From JACCXE01 sp963718605 (lineage in GTDB: Bacteria > Actinomycetota > Acidimicrobiia > Acidimicrobiales > JACCXE01): 64,000 nt of DNA. Below are positions 49,067 to 56,872 of this stretch, in pieces. The stretch spans positions 1,798,001-1,862,000 of the forward strand of contig OY970363.1 of assembly GCA_963718605.1 (NCBI GenBank). Direction: 5' to 3'. The notes beneath the pieces are model-generated. The model was not told the origin of the DNA, did no database searches, and worked only from the letters and a program-made list of their open reading frames with translations. Numbering within the stretch: position 1 is the first letter of the stretch; each line of letters starts with the position of its first letter. Both the position numbers and the translations under genes were made by a program.

Positions 49067-50122
49067 CTACAGGTGGGCGCGGACGAGGTCGAGGCCGCCG
49101 AGGTCGTGCACGTCGTCCAGCAGCATCGGCACGTACGCGATCGCAGCGTCGCCGGCGGCGGCGCGCAGGTCGGCGAGTTGGTGGTGCTCGCTCGCGGCCA
49201 GAGCCTCGAACGAGTCGCGATTGGCGGCCAGGTCGCGCAGCGCCGACGAGGCGTTCGCGGGGAGAACGATCTCGCCCTCGCCGTAGGTCGGTTGCATGCG
49301 GTTAACGATCACGCCGTCGACGCCGAGCCCGGCCTCGACCAGCTTGTCGGCGAAGAAGACGGCCTCGGCGGTGGCGTCACGCCGGGGTGACGCGACAACC
49401 ACGAACGCGGTGGCGTCGTCGGCGAGCAGCGCGGTGACAGCCTGGGCGCGCTCGCGGAAGCCTTGCTCCATTCCTTCGAACGCTTCGAAGAAAGCGACCG
49501 CGTCGTCGACCACTTCCGCGCCCACGACGCGCGCGATGGTGCGCAGCACGCGTTGGGTGGCCGCGCTCACCGCGCGCAGATACGAGGACGTCGGCATGAT
49601 CAGCAATCGGAAGATGCGGTTGTCGAGCAGTTTCGTGAGCCGACGCGGCGCGTCGAGAAAGTCGAGCGCGTTGCGCGTCGGTGGGGTGTCGATCACGATC
49701 AAGTCGAACCGCTCGGTGGAGTGCAGCTCGTGCAGTTTTTCCATCGCCATGTACTCCTGCGTGCCTGACAGCGCACCGGACACGTTGCGGTACAGCCGAT
49801 TGCTGATGATGCGTTCGGCCTGCGCGGGATCCGACGCGTACTTCGTGACGAGCGCGTCGAAGGTGGTCTTCGTGTCGAGCATCAGCGCCCACAGCTCGCC
49901 CGTCCACGGCCCGTCCACCTGGCGCGGCTCGTTCGTCAGTTCACCGAGGCCGAGCGCATCGGCGAGCCGCCGCGCCGGGTCGATCGTGACCACGCAGGCG
50001 CGCCGGCCGAGTGTCGCGGCCTCGACGGCGAGAGCAGCCGCGCTCGTGGTTTTGCCGACGCCGCCCGAGCCGCAACACACGACCACGTTTCGTTGCGCGG
50101 CGAGTTCCTTGATGTCGCTCAT
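49067..50122 (-). CDS. ArsA/Get3-like ATPase, second of a pair
   Basis: A 351-residue P-loop ATPase of the anion-transporting/Get3 class. Seen: VVVCCGSGGVGKTTSAAALA (deviant Walker A), VVTIDPARRLADALGLG, FDLIVIDTPPTRNALDFLDAP, and long helical regions. No arsenite cysteine triplet typical of ArsA is apparent. Paired ArsA-like ATPases of this kind occur in actinobacteria (Rv3679-Rv3680 in M. tuberculosis), where they are linked to cell-envelope or redox stress functions. ATG 50122 overlaps the stop of the first ATPase (ATGA). The upstream-extended frame to 51181 is a shadow. Confidence 0.88.
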   Translation of the reverse strand: MSDIKELAAQRNVVVCCGSGGVGKTTSAAALAVEAATLGRRACVVTIDPARRLADALGLGELTNEPRQVDGPWTGELWALMLDTKTTFDALVTKYASDPAQAERIISNRLYRNVSGALSGTQEYMAMEKLHELHSTERFDLIVIDTPPTRNALDFLDAPRRLTKLLDNRIFRLLIMPTSSYLRAVSAATQRVLRTIARVVGAEVVDDAVAFFEAFEGMEQGFRERAQAVTALLADDATAFVVVASPRRDATAEAVFFADKLVEAGLGVDGVIVNRMQPTYGEGEIVLPANASSALRDLAANRDSFEALAASEHHQLADLRAAAGDAAIAYVPMLLDDVHDLGGLDLVRAHL

Positions 50123-51051
50123 ACCGCCACCGTCGGAAGTTCGGCCACGCGTTGTTCCATCGCGGCGGCGAGTTCGTGAATCTCGGCCGGGCCGATGGCG
50201 GACGTGAAGAGTTGCGGCAGCACGATCTGGGGCAGGGGCAACTCCGCTTTGAGACGGGCGACCTGTGCGGCCTGTAGCTCCTGTCGGTGGAGACGGAAGT
50301 CGCCCGCGGCGCGCAACGCGTCGGCGTCGCGCGGATCGAGGCCGGCGTCGTCCAGGGCGGCGAGATCGAGGTCGAGCCGCGGGTAGGCGCCGTTGACGAC
50401 GAGCGGACCAAGCTTGATGCCCACCCGGTCCTCCAGCGCGAACGCGGTCTCCACTGCTTCGTTGACCGGTGTTTCTTCCGGCAGCGTTACGAGCACGACC
50501 TGGCAGCGCGCGGCGTCGCTCAACATCTCGTCGACGTCCCGAGCTTGTTCCACGATCGGCCCGACCCGCACCGCATCGAGCAACCCGCGCGCGGAAGCCA
50601 GGAACGTGATCGCGTGGCCCGCCGCGGGCGCGTCCACCACGATCAGATCGGCGGGGTCCTCTCGGGCGAGTGCCTTGACCTTGCCGAGCACGAGGATGTC
50701 CTTGATGCCGGGGATCGCCGAGGACACCACTTCGAGTGCCCCGGACTTGGCCAAACGCTTGGACACCCGCTTGAGCCCGTGGTCTTCCAGGTATTCGACC
50801 AACGCGAAGTCGGGTGTGACGGTGCGGGCTCGCAGGTTCGGCGCCAACTCGCGTTCGGCATAGTCGAGCGCCTCGGATTGGCCGAAGGCGGCGCCCAAAC
50901 CACTCTTGCCCTCGATCTCGACCACGAGCGCGCGCAAACCGGCCGTGGCCGCCATCTGCGCGATGGTGGCGGCGACCGTCGTTTTGCCGACGCCGCCTTT
51001 CCCGGCGACGATGAGCACTCGGGCCTGGGTGCAGAACCCGGCAGTGTCCAT
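50119..51051 (-). CDS. ArsA/Get3-like ATPase, first of a pair
   Basis: A 310-residue P-loop ATPase. Seen: VLIVAGKGGVGKTTVAATIA (Walker A), ALVVEIEGKSGLG, PADLIVVDAPAAGHAITFLAS (switch II region), VVLVTLPEETPVNEAVE. It probably forms a heterodimer with the second ATPase encoded downstream with a 4-base overlap. Starts at ATG 51051, 32 bases from the divergent NfeD-like gene. Counterpart of one member of the mycobacterial Rv3679-Rv3680 pair by neighbourhood; orthology is inference. Confidence 0.88.
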   Translation of the reverse strand: MDTAGFCTQARVLIVAGKGGVGKTTVAATIAQMAATAGLRALVVEIEGKSGLGAAFGQSEALDYAERELAPNLRARTVTPDFALVEYLEDHGLKRVSKRLAKSGALEVVSSAIPGIKDILVLGKVKALAREDPADLIVVDAPAAGHAITFLASARGLLDAVRVGPIVEQARDVDEMLSDAARCQVVLVTLPEETPVNEAVETAFALEDRVGIKLGPLVVNGAYPRLDLDLAALDDAGLDPRDADALRAAGDFRLHRQELQAAQVARLKAELPLPQIVLPQLFTSAIGPAEIHELAAAMEQRVAELPTVAV

Positions 51052-51083
51052 CTAGTGAGACCCTTCCAAACCAAGGAGAACGC

Positions 51084-52310
51084 ATGCGCAAGCTAGCCGC
51101 CGGCTTTGCCTGCTTCTGTGTACTCCTGCTCGTACCCGGCGCGGCCGGCGCGGAGTCGACGCGGCCGGTCGTGAACGTCATTCAGATCGGAGGGCTGCTC
51201 GACCGCGTGCAGGCCGACTTCTGGATGACGGCGATCGAAGACGCCGACGCCGCCAACGCCAACGCTCTCGTTGTGCAGCTCGACTCGGACCGCTCCGTGC
51301 TCCCGCGCAAGCCCTTCAACGACTTGCGCCTCGCGATCAAGCGGGCGGCGACACCCATTGCGGTGTGGATCGGGCCCGGACGCGCCGCGTCCGCGGGCGC
51401 CGACCTTTTTCCTTTGCTGCGCGCCGCTGACACTGTCGGCGTAACTCCAGGCGCCGACCTTGAGAAAATCCCGACCAGCGAGGCGTCGTGGAACGACATC
51501 AAGAACTATCCGAACGTGGCGTTTCGCTCGCCGACGCTCGGCGACTTCTTGATTGACATCGACAACCACCCCGACTTCGTTGTCCCGTCCAAAGTCGTGG
51601 ACGCGAAAGCGAAAACGACGCATCGCGAACTTCAGGTGGACGTGCGCTTCGCCAAACCGTCGCTCACCGCGCGGACCATTCACGGCGTCACCAGCCCCGG
51701 CCCCGCCTACGGGCTCCTCGTGGCCGGTTTGTTGCTCGCGGTGCTCGAGTTCGCAACCGCTGGCATCGGACTCGCGGCGGGGACCGCCGCCATCTTGTTG
51801 GTGCTGGCCGCGCTTGGGCTCGGTGGGCTCCCGACCAACCCGGTCGGCGTGACGGCGATCCTGTTCGCCGTGTTCAGCTTCGGCATTGACCTGCAGGCTG
51901 GCGCGCCCCGATTCTGGACGGCGGTGGGCACCGGCTCGATGGTGTTCGGCACGTTCACGCTCTTCCACGCCGGCATGCACGTCCCGCTCATCTGGATCGT
52001 CGCCGTCTTCGGGCTCACCGCGGCATTCGTACTCACCGGTTTGCCCTCACTGATACGCGCCCGCTTCTCGAGCCCGACCATCGGTCGTGAGGGCTTCATC
52101 GGTGAAGTCGGCGCCGCAGTGGGCGAGTTGCACCCTGAGGGACTGGTGGCCATTCGCGGTGCGACGTGGCGTGCTCGCACCAACCGGGCGACGCCGGTTG
52201 AGGACGGTGCGGCCATCCGCGTAATCGGCATCGACGGCCTCGTTTTGGACGTCGAACCCGAGTCGGGCGGGGCGAAAGACTATAGGGAGCGCTCAAAACC
52301 AACGACATGA
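51084..52310 (+). CDS. long NfeD-family membrane protein with ClpP-like serine protease domain
   Basis: A 408-residue protein. Signal peptide (1-23), an extracytoplasmic ClpP/crotonase-like domain (30-190) with VNVIQIGGLLDRVQADF, ANALVVQLDSD and GPGRAASAGADLF containing the nucleophile Ser, then four to five membrane helices (about 210-330), and a C-terminal OB-fold NfeD domain (about 340-395: GREGFIGEVGAAVGEL, GLVAIRGATWRART). Such proteins act in membrane-protein quality control, usually next to a stomatin gene, which is absent here. Ribosome site AAGGAG before ATG 51084. Confidence 0.87.
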   Translation: MRKLAAGFACFCVLLLVPGAAGAESTRPVVNVIQIGGLLDRVQADFWMTAIEDADAANANALVVQLDSDRSVLPRKPFNDLRLAIKRAATPIAVWIGPGRAASAGADLFPLLRAADTVGVTPGADLEKIPTSEASWNDIKNYPNVAFRSPTLGDFLIDIDNHPDFVVPSKVVDAKAKTTHRELQVDVRFAKPSLTARTIHGVTSPGPAYGLLVAGLLLAVLEFATAGIGLAAGTAAILLVLAALGLGGLPTNPVGVTAILFAVFSFGIDLQAGAPRFWTAVGTGSMVFGTFTLFHAGMHVPLIWIVAVFGLTAAFVLTGLPSLIRARFSSPTIGREGFIGEVGAAVGELHPEGLVAIRGATWRARTNRATPVEDGAAIRVIGIDGLVLDVEPESGGAKDYRERSKPTT

Positions 52311-52315
52311 TCCCT

Positions 52316-52344
52316 TGTAACGACGGTATCTGAGACCTACTTTC
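52316..52344 (+). promoter_or_regulatory. promoter upstream of whiB
   Basis: TTGTAA (52316-52321) and TACTTT (52339-52344) with a 17-base spacer, 33 bases before the whiB ATG. Unlike most genes here it gives a real 5' leader of about 25-30 bases containing GGGGG before the start. Confidence 0.65.
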
Positions 52345-52377
52345 ACTGCGTTACCGGTACAGGGGGTTCCAAAACCG

Positions 52378-52635
52378 ATGAGCACCGCCACAAGAATCGA
52401 CGAGACTTGGCAAGAGAAGGCTGCTTGCCGTGGGCCGCACGCCACCGTCTTCTTCCCGCCGGACACCTTCGAGCGCAAAGAGCAGAAGGAACACCGTGAG
52501 ATGCGCGCCAAGGCGATCTGCGCGCAGTGCTCGGTCAAAGAGCCGTGCCTCGAGATGGCAGTTCGCATCCGTGAGCAGCACGGCATTTGGGGTGGGCTCA
52601 ACGAGCTCGAGCGCAAGGCCGTCGGCGGTCTCTAA
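52378..52635 (+). CDS. whiB: WhiB-family iron-sulfur regulator
   Basis: An 85-residue WhiB protein, an actinobacteria-specific [4Fe-4S] regulator that binds the RNA polymerase sigma factor. The four cluster cysteines are present: C17 (AACRG), C48-x-x-C51 (ICAQC) and C57 (EPCLEMA), followed by the GIWGG turn and the basic patch ELERKAV. Neighbouring ArsA pair and class A PBP match the whiB4-ponA2 region of M. tuberculosis, so it may be WhiB4-like, a redox sensor; this is inference from context. Confidence 0.95.
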   Translation: MSTATRIDETWQEKAACRGPHATVFFPPDTFERKEQKEHREMRAKAICAQCSVKEPCLEMAVRIREQHGIWGGLNELERKAVGGL

Positions 52636-52705
52636 CGCCTGAGCACCACCCGGCCGCAACGGCCGACACGGCGTTGCGCCGTAGCTCTGCGAAGCTGACC
52701 CGCTG

Positions 52706-54910
52706 ATGCACCGGGTCATACGTCTCGTCAAGGTTGTCGTACTCGCGGTGTTCACCGTGCCTGTCGCCGCGCTGGGCACCTTCGTGGCATCGATGATCTT
52801 CCTGCCGCTTCCGGTGAACCTGCCGCGCGAGCTCGCGCGCGCGACGAGCGGGATCAGCCACGTCTTCGACATCGACGGCAACGAGATCGCCATCTTCCGC
52901 CAGTTCGACCAGAACATTCCGGTCAAGCCGGCGGACATACCGATCTCCCTGAAGCAGGCGGTCATCTCCTCGGAAGACCGCGGCTTCTACAAGCACTCCG
53001 GCGTCGATCTGCGAGGCAGCTTCCGCGCGCTGTGGGCCGACCTCCGTGGCGGTCGCGTCGTGCAAGGCGGTTCGACAATCACGCAGCAGTACGTGAAGAA
53101 CGTCTACACGGGCAACGATCGCACCCTTACCCGCAAGGTGAAGGAGGCGATCCTCGCGAACCGCGTGGACCGCAAGCTGTCCAAGGACGAGATCCTGTTC
53201 CGCTACCTGAACACGATCTACCTGGGCGAGGGCGCCTATGGCGTGGGTGCTGCGTCCGAGACCTACTTCCGCAAGTCCGTGAAGGACCTGACGCTCTCCG
53301 AGTCCGCGCTGCTGGCCGCCGTCATCCCGGCGCCGAGCTTGTACCAACCCCGCGGCAACCCCGAAGGTGCGAATACGCGCCGGGTGTCGATCCTGAAGCA
53401 GATGCTCGAGCAGGGCTACATCAACCAACAGCAACACGACGAAGCGGTGGCGCAAACCGTCTGGCCCGCCGTGCGCGGCAAGCCACCGGGCCCGGTCACG
53501 CTCGTGCAGCCGCCGGTCAAGGAGTTCCGCAGGTATCCGTACTTCGTCGACTACGTCGAGAAGTACCTGCGCGCCCGTGGTTTTGACGTTGACCGCGCCG
53601 GCCTGCGCATCCAGACCAGCCTGGATCCTGCGGCGCAAAAGGACGCCGAGGACGCGGTGAACGACGCCCTGAGCGGCACGTCGGCGCCGCTCGAGATGGC
53701 GATTGCCTCGGTCGAACCGCCCACCGGGTTCGTGAAGGCCATGGTCGGGGGTCGTGACTTTTACAAAGGCCCGTCAGCCAACGTGAACCTCGCGCTTGGC
53801 GGTTGCCCGAAGATCCCGCCGCCACCCGCACAAATTGTCGTGCGCGCCGCCTGTTGGGACGACCCGACCGCGGTGACCAGCGGCGGTGGGCCTGGGCGGC
53901 AAACCGGTTCCTCGTGGAAGCCCTTCACCTTGACGGCCGCCCTCGAGCAGGGCGTGTCGCCGAACAAGGTGTTCCCCGCGCCCAGCACGTACCGCATCCC
54001 GAACTGCAAGGTCACAGCGACGTCCAAATGCACGATCTCCAACAACGAGGGTCACGGCGGTGGCTCCCAAACGTTGCGTGCGGCTACCGCGGCGTCGACG
54101 AACACGGTCTTCGCGGCGCTCGAGGCCGACATCGGTATCGAGAAAGGCATCGAAATCGCCAAGAAGCTCGGCGTCGGTAGCGCGTTCTACAGCCCCACGA
54201 TTCACGGTGTGGCCGGCGTGACGCTGGGTGTCGAGGACACCGCGCCGCTCGAAATGGCCGCGGCCTATTCGGTACTCGCGAACAAGGGTGAACGCCAACC
54301 GGCGACTCCGATCGTCAAAGTCACCGACAGCGCCGGCAGGGTGCTCATCGACAACACGAAGCGGACGCCCGAGCGCGTGCTCGATACCGCCGTGGCGACC
54401 AACGCCACCGACATCATGCGGGGCGTGATCACTGGCGGTACGGGTACCGCGGCCGACATCGGACGGCCCGCGGCGGGCAAGACCGGCTCGACCAACGACA
54501 ACGCCGACGCCTGGTTCGTCGGTTTCACGCCGACGCTCGCTACCGCGGTGTGGATGGGCAACACCACCGGGCGGGTGCCACTGCTGCGCATCAAAGGCGT
54601 GGCTCGCGTCTACGGCGGCACCATCCCGGCGCGTACCTGGAAGGCCTACATGTCCAAGGCCCTCGAGGGTGTTCCGGTGACCGACTTCGACGAACCGGCG
54701 CCGATCACGTCCATCACCGACCGTCTGCGCAGCAACGCCCGCAAGGGATTCGACCCGGGCAACCGCCGCGAACTGAAAGACGTCACGACAGGCCAAAAGT
54801 TCGAGTTCGACGTCCCACCCCCAGTCGCCGAAGCCCCCACAACCACCTCGACGTCGACCACGTCAACAACAGAACCTCCCCCCAATAACGGCGGGATCCA
54901 CTTCCCGTAG
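52706..54910 (+). CDS. ponA: class A penicillin-binding protein (bifunctional transglycosylase/transpeptidase)
   Basis: A 734-residue membrane-anchored peptidoglycan synthase. N-terminal helix (10-35); glycosyltransferase GT51 with ISSEDRGFYKHSGVDLRG (catalytic Glu), GGSTITQQYVKN, NTIYLGEGAYGVGAA; transpeptidase with GSSWKPFTL (SxxK), AASTNTVFAAL (SxN) and AAGKTGSTNDNADAWFVGFTP in part as GKTGSTNDNADAWFVGF (KTG). The last 70 residues are Thr/Pro-rich without PASTA domains. Context (after whiB and ArsA pair) resembles mycobacterial ponA2. ATG start at 52706. Confidence 0.95.
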   Translation: MHRVIRLVKVVVLAVFTVPVAALGTFVASMIFLPLPVNLPRELARATSGISHVFDIDGNEIAIFRQFDQNIPVKPADIPISLKQAVISSEDRGFYKHSGVDLRGSFRALWADLRGGRVVQGGSTITQQYVKNVYTGNDRTLTRKVKEAILANRVDRKLSKDEILFRYLNTIYLGEGAYGVGAASETYFRKSVKDLTLSESALLAAVIPAPSLYQPRGNPEGANTRRVSILKQMLEQGYINQQQHDEAVAQTVWPAVRGKPPGPVTLVQPPVKEFRRYPYFVDYVEKYLRARGFDVDRAGLRIQTSLDPAAQKDAEDAVNDALSGTSAPLEMAIASVEPPTGFVKAMVGGRDFYKGPSANVNLALGGCPKIPPPPAQIVVRAACWDDPTAVTSGGGPGRQTGSSWKPFTLTAALEQGVSPNKVFPAPSTYRIPNCKVTATSKCTISNNEGHGGGSQTLRAATAASTNTVFAALEADIGIEKGIEIAKKLGVGSAFYSPTIHGVAGVTLGVEDTAPLEMAAAYSVLANKGERQPATPIVKVTDSAGRVLIDNTKRTPERVLDTAVATNATDIMRGVITGGTGTAADIGRPAAGKTGSTNDNADAWFVGFTPTLATAVWMGNTTGRVPLLRIKGVARVYGGTIPARTWKAYMSKALEGVPVTDFDEPAPITSITDRLRSNARKGFDPGNRRELKDVTTGQKFEFDVPPPVAEAPTTTSTSTTSTTEPPPNNGGIHFP

Positions 54911-54998
54911 GGCCATCGGCGCCGAACCGGACCGGCTGGAGTTACGGCTACGGGCAGCCGGAGGATCCGACTTGCTCGGTCCGTAGGCCATAAGCCGC

Positions 54999-55015
54999 GC
55001 CGCCGAAGGCGGCGT
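54999..55015. terminator. hairpin between convergent genes, possible bidirectional terminator
   Basis: CGCCGCC (54999-55005), loop GAA, GGCGGCG (55009-55015), in the 138-base gap between the stops of the PBP gene and the protease-like gene. No T run on either side beyond short TT groups, so weak as a rho-independent terminator. Confidence 0.4.
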
Positions 55016-55048
55016 CCGTCTTGTTCGCCCGAGCGTTAGCGAGGGCGA

Positions 55049-55978
55049 TTAACGCTTGTCCCCAGCGGCGTTGGGGGTGTCGCCGGGGCACTTGAGGACT
55101 TTGTCGCAGGCGGCGCGGATCGGGGGTGCCCACCAGACGCCGTCGCTGTTGAACCCAAGCGGGGCGAAGCTGCGCGAGGAGATGCCGACGACCTTGCCGT
55201 CGGAGTTCACGAGTGGGCCGCCTTGGAACGCTTGGCCGATCGAGGCGTCGTGTTGGATGCCGGGGCTCGAGACGTCGGCCACGAAACCTTGCGTGGCCGC
55301 GCCCCCTTGCGCGCCGAGAGCTGACAGCGCGAAGACGCGTTCGCCGGTTTTCACCGACGACTTGGGCGCGAAGGACAAGGTCGGGACCTTGCCCTTTTGC
55401 ACGATGAGTAGGGCGATGTCCTTGCTCTCATCCCAGGTCCACAGCGTGGACTTGATGACGCTGTCGCGTTGGCGAACTTCGACCGACGGCCCCGGTCGCA
55501 CGGTGGCGGCGCGCACCGTGGCGTAGCTGGTGAGCACGAACGTCTGATCGTTGTCGGACGCAACCGCGAAACCCGTACCGACCGTGGGAGCGCCCGAGTC
55601 ATCCAAGGAGCGAACGAAGAACAACGAGTCTGCGGACTCCTTGACCAACGCGTCGAGCGTCTCGCCTTCAGCGCGGATCTTCTTGAGCGGCTCGATTTCC
55701 TTTTGGATCTCGGCCTTGGCCTTGTCACTCTCCGACTCGATTGTCTTGGTCGCGGTGTCGAAGCGCTTTTGGAAGTTGCGTACGAACGCGTTCGCGCGTT
55801 TTTCGGCTTCGGTCTTGCGGTAGTCGTAATAGCTGTAGAGCACGGCGCCCGTCAGTGACGCGCCGATCGAGAACGCCAGCAGCACCGCGACGATGCCCTT
55901 CACGCTGCGCGGCACGAACCGAGCAACCGATTCGATTGCAGCGTGAACGTTGCTCGTCCCGCCGTCGCCTTGAGCCAT
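55049..55978 (-). CDS. membrane-anchored HtrA/trypsin-fold protein lacking catalytic His and Ser
   Basis: A 309-residue protein. One membrane helix (about 27-50), a coiled coil (about 55-105), then a trypsin-like barrel (118-290): VGTGFAVASDNDQTFVLTSY, DESKDIALLIVQ and DASIGQAFQGGPLVNSDGKVV, given in parts. Compared with HtrA (TNAHV, DLAVL, GNSGGPL) the Asp is kept (D187), but His is replaced (SYATV, T154) and Ser is replaced by Gln (FQGGPL, Q252). It should be proteolytically inactive and may bind peptides. ATG 55978 has TAACTT six bases upstream, overlapping the -10 of divergent nudix. Position matches mycobacterial Rv3671c (MarP). Confidence 0.82.
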   Translation of the reverse strand: MAQGDGGTSNVHAAIESVARFVPRSVKGIVAVLLAFSIGASLTGAVLYSYYDYRKTEAEKRANAFVRNFQKRFDTATKTIESESDKAKAEIQKEIEPLKKIRAEGETLDALVKESADSLFFVRSLDDSGAPTVGTGFAVASDNDQTFVLTSYATVRAATVRPGPSVEVRQRDSVIKSTLWTWDESKDIALLIVQKGKVPTLSFAPKSSVKTGERVFALSALGAQGGAATQGFVADVSSPGIQHDASIGQAFQGGPLVNSDGKVVGISSRSFAPLGFNSDGVWWAPPIRAACDKVLKCPGDTPNAAGDKR

Positions 55979-55984
55979 GCCCGC

Positions 55985-55994
55985 AAGTTAGCGT
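55985..55994. promoter_or_regulatory. overlapping divergent -10 elements (protease-like gene and NUDIX gene)
   Basis: TAACTT on the minus strand (55990-55985) lies six bases before the ATG at 55978; TAGCGT on the plus strand (55989-55994) lies eight bases before the ATG at 56003. The hexamers overlap by two bases and only 24 bases separate the start codons, so the two promoters should compete for polymerase. Confidence 0.6.
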
Positions 55995-56002
55995 CGAACC
56001 TA

Positions 56003-56872
56003 ATGAGCGACCCCGCACCTCTGGTACCGCGCGACGCGGCGACGGTGATGCTGGTACGCGACGGGGCCACGGGTCTCGAGGTGTGCATGCTGCGCCGCAA
56101 CTTGAACTCGGACTTCGTTGGCGGCGCCTACGTCTTTCCGGGCGGTGCCGTCGATCTGCATGACAGTGGCGCCGCGGTCGAGGCGATCTGCGCGGGACGG
56201 ACTGACGCCGACGCGTCCAAGCAACTCGGCATCGAGCGTGGCGGGCTCGCGTTTTGGGTCGCGGCGGTGCGCGAGTGCTTTGAGGAAGCTGGAGTGTTGC
56301 TGGCGATCGACGAGAACGACCACGTCGTGTCGCTTGCCGAGGAAGTCACGGCCGACCGCTTCGTGGATTGGCGTCACAAGGTCGACCACGCCGAGGCGAG
56401 CCTGGTCGAACTCTGCGCGGCCGAAGGCCTGCGGATCATGGCGGGCGACATCTACTACTTCGCCCACTGGATCACTCCCGTCGGGCCCACCCGCCGCTAC
56501 GACACGCGCTTCTTCGTTGCGGCCGCGCCGCCCGAGCAACACCCCGTTCACGACGACCGCGAGACCATCGCCACGGTGTGGATCAACCCAGCGGAGGCGC
56601 TGCGCAAACAAAAGGCGCACGAGATGGAGCTGATTTTCCCGACGATCAGGAACCTCGAGGCGATCAGCCGATTCGACACGGCGAGCGAACTGCTGGCCGC
56701 GGCCGCCGCGATCGACGAAGTCGTCACCGTGCTGCCCAAGGTCGTCAGCGGCGACACCGGCTTGCGCATTCTGTTGCCGGGTGACGCGGGCTACGACGAC
56801 GTGATCGACGGGAAGCTGCCCGATGGTCACCACGGCGGCACGATGGTCGACGACCGCGAAATCGCGCATTGA
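56003..56872 (+). CDS. NUDIX hydrolase
   Basis: A 289-residue NUDIX protein of the long NUDT7/19 or CoA-diphosphatase-like type. The NUDIX box is split by an insertion: GGAYVFPGGAVD, then about 40 residues, then AAVRECFEEAGVLLAID with the R-E-x-x-E-E metal-binding core. WITPVGPTRRYDTRFFVA and EMELIFPTIRNLEA follow. Likely substrate is a nucleotide or CoA derivative. Start ATG 56003 (leaderless). The stop overlaps the next ATG (ATTGATG region, 56869-56872), so it is coupled to the MBL-ABC gene. Confidence 0.88.
   Translation: MSDPAPLVPRDAATVMLVRDGATGLEVCMLRRNLNSDFVGGAYVFPGGAVDLHDSGAAVEAICAGRTDADASKQLGIERGGLAFWVAAVRECFEEAGVLLAIDENDHVVSLAEEVTADRFVDWRHKVDHAEASLVELCAAEGLRIMAGDIYYFAHWITPVGPTRRYDTRFFVAAAPPEQHPVHDDRETIATVWINPAEALRKQKAHEMELIFPTIRNLEAISRFDTASELLAAAAAIDEVVTVLPKVVSGDTGLRILLPGDAGYDDVIDGKLPDGHHGGTMVDDREIAH

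Noticed and set aside
50123..51181. N-terminal extension of the second ArsA-like ATPase
   Set aside because: The P-loop begins near residue 15 when starting at 50122; upstream sequence is a shadow of the first ATPase.
54948..55133. 61-codon minus-strand frame after the PBP gene
   Set aside because: Arg/Pro-rich, overlaps the protease-like gene and the intergenic hairpin; no start signal.
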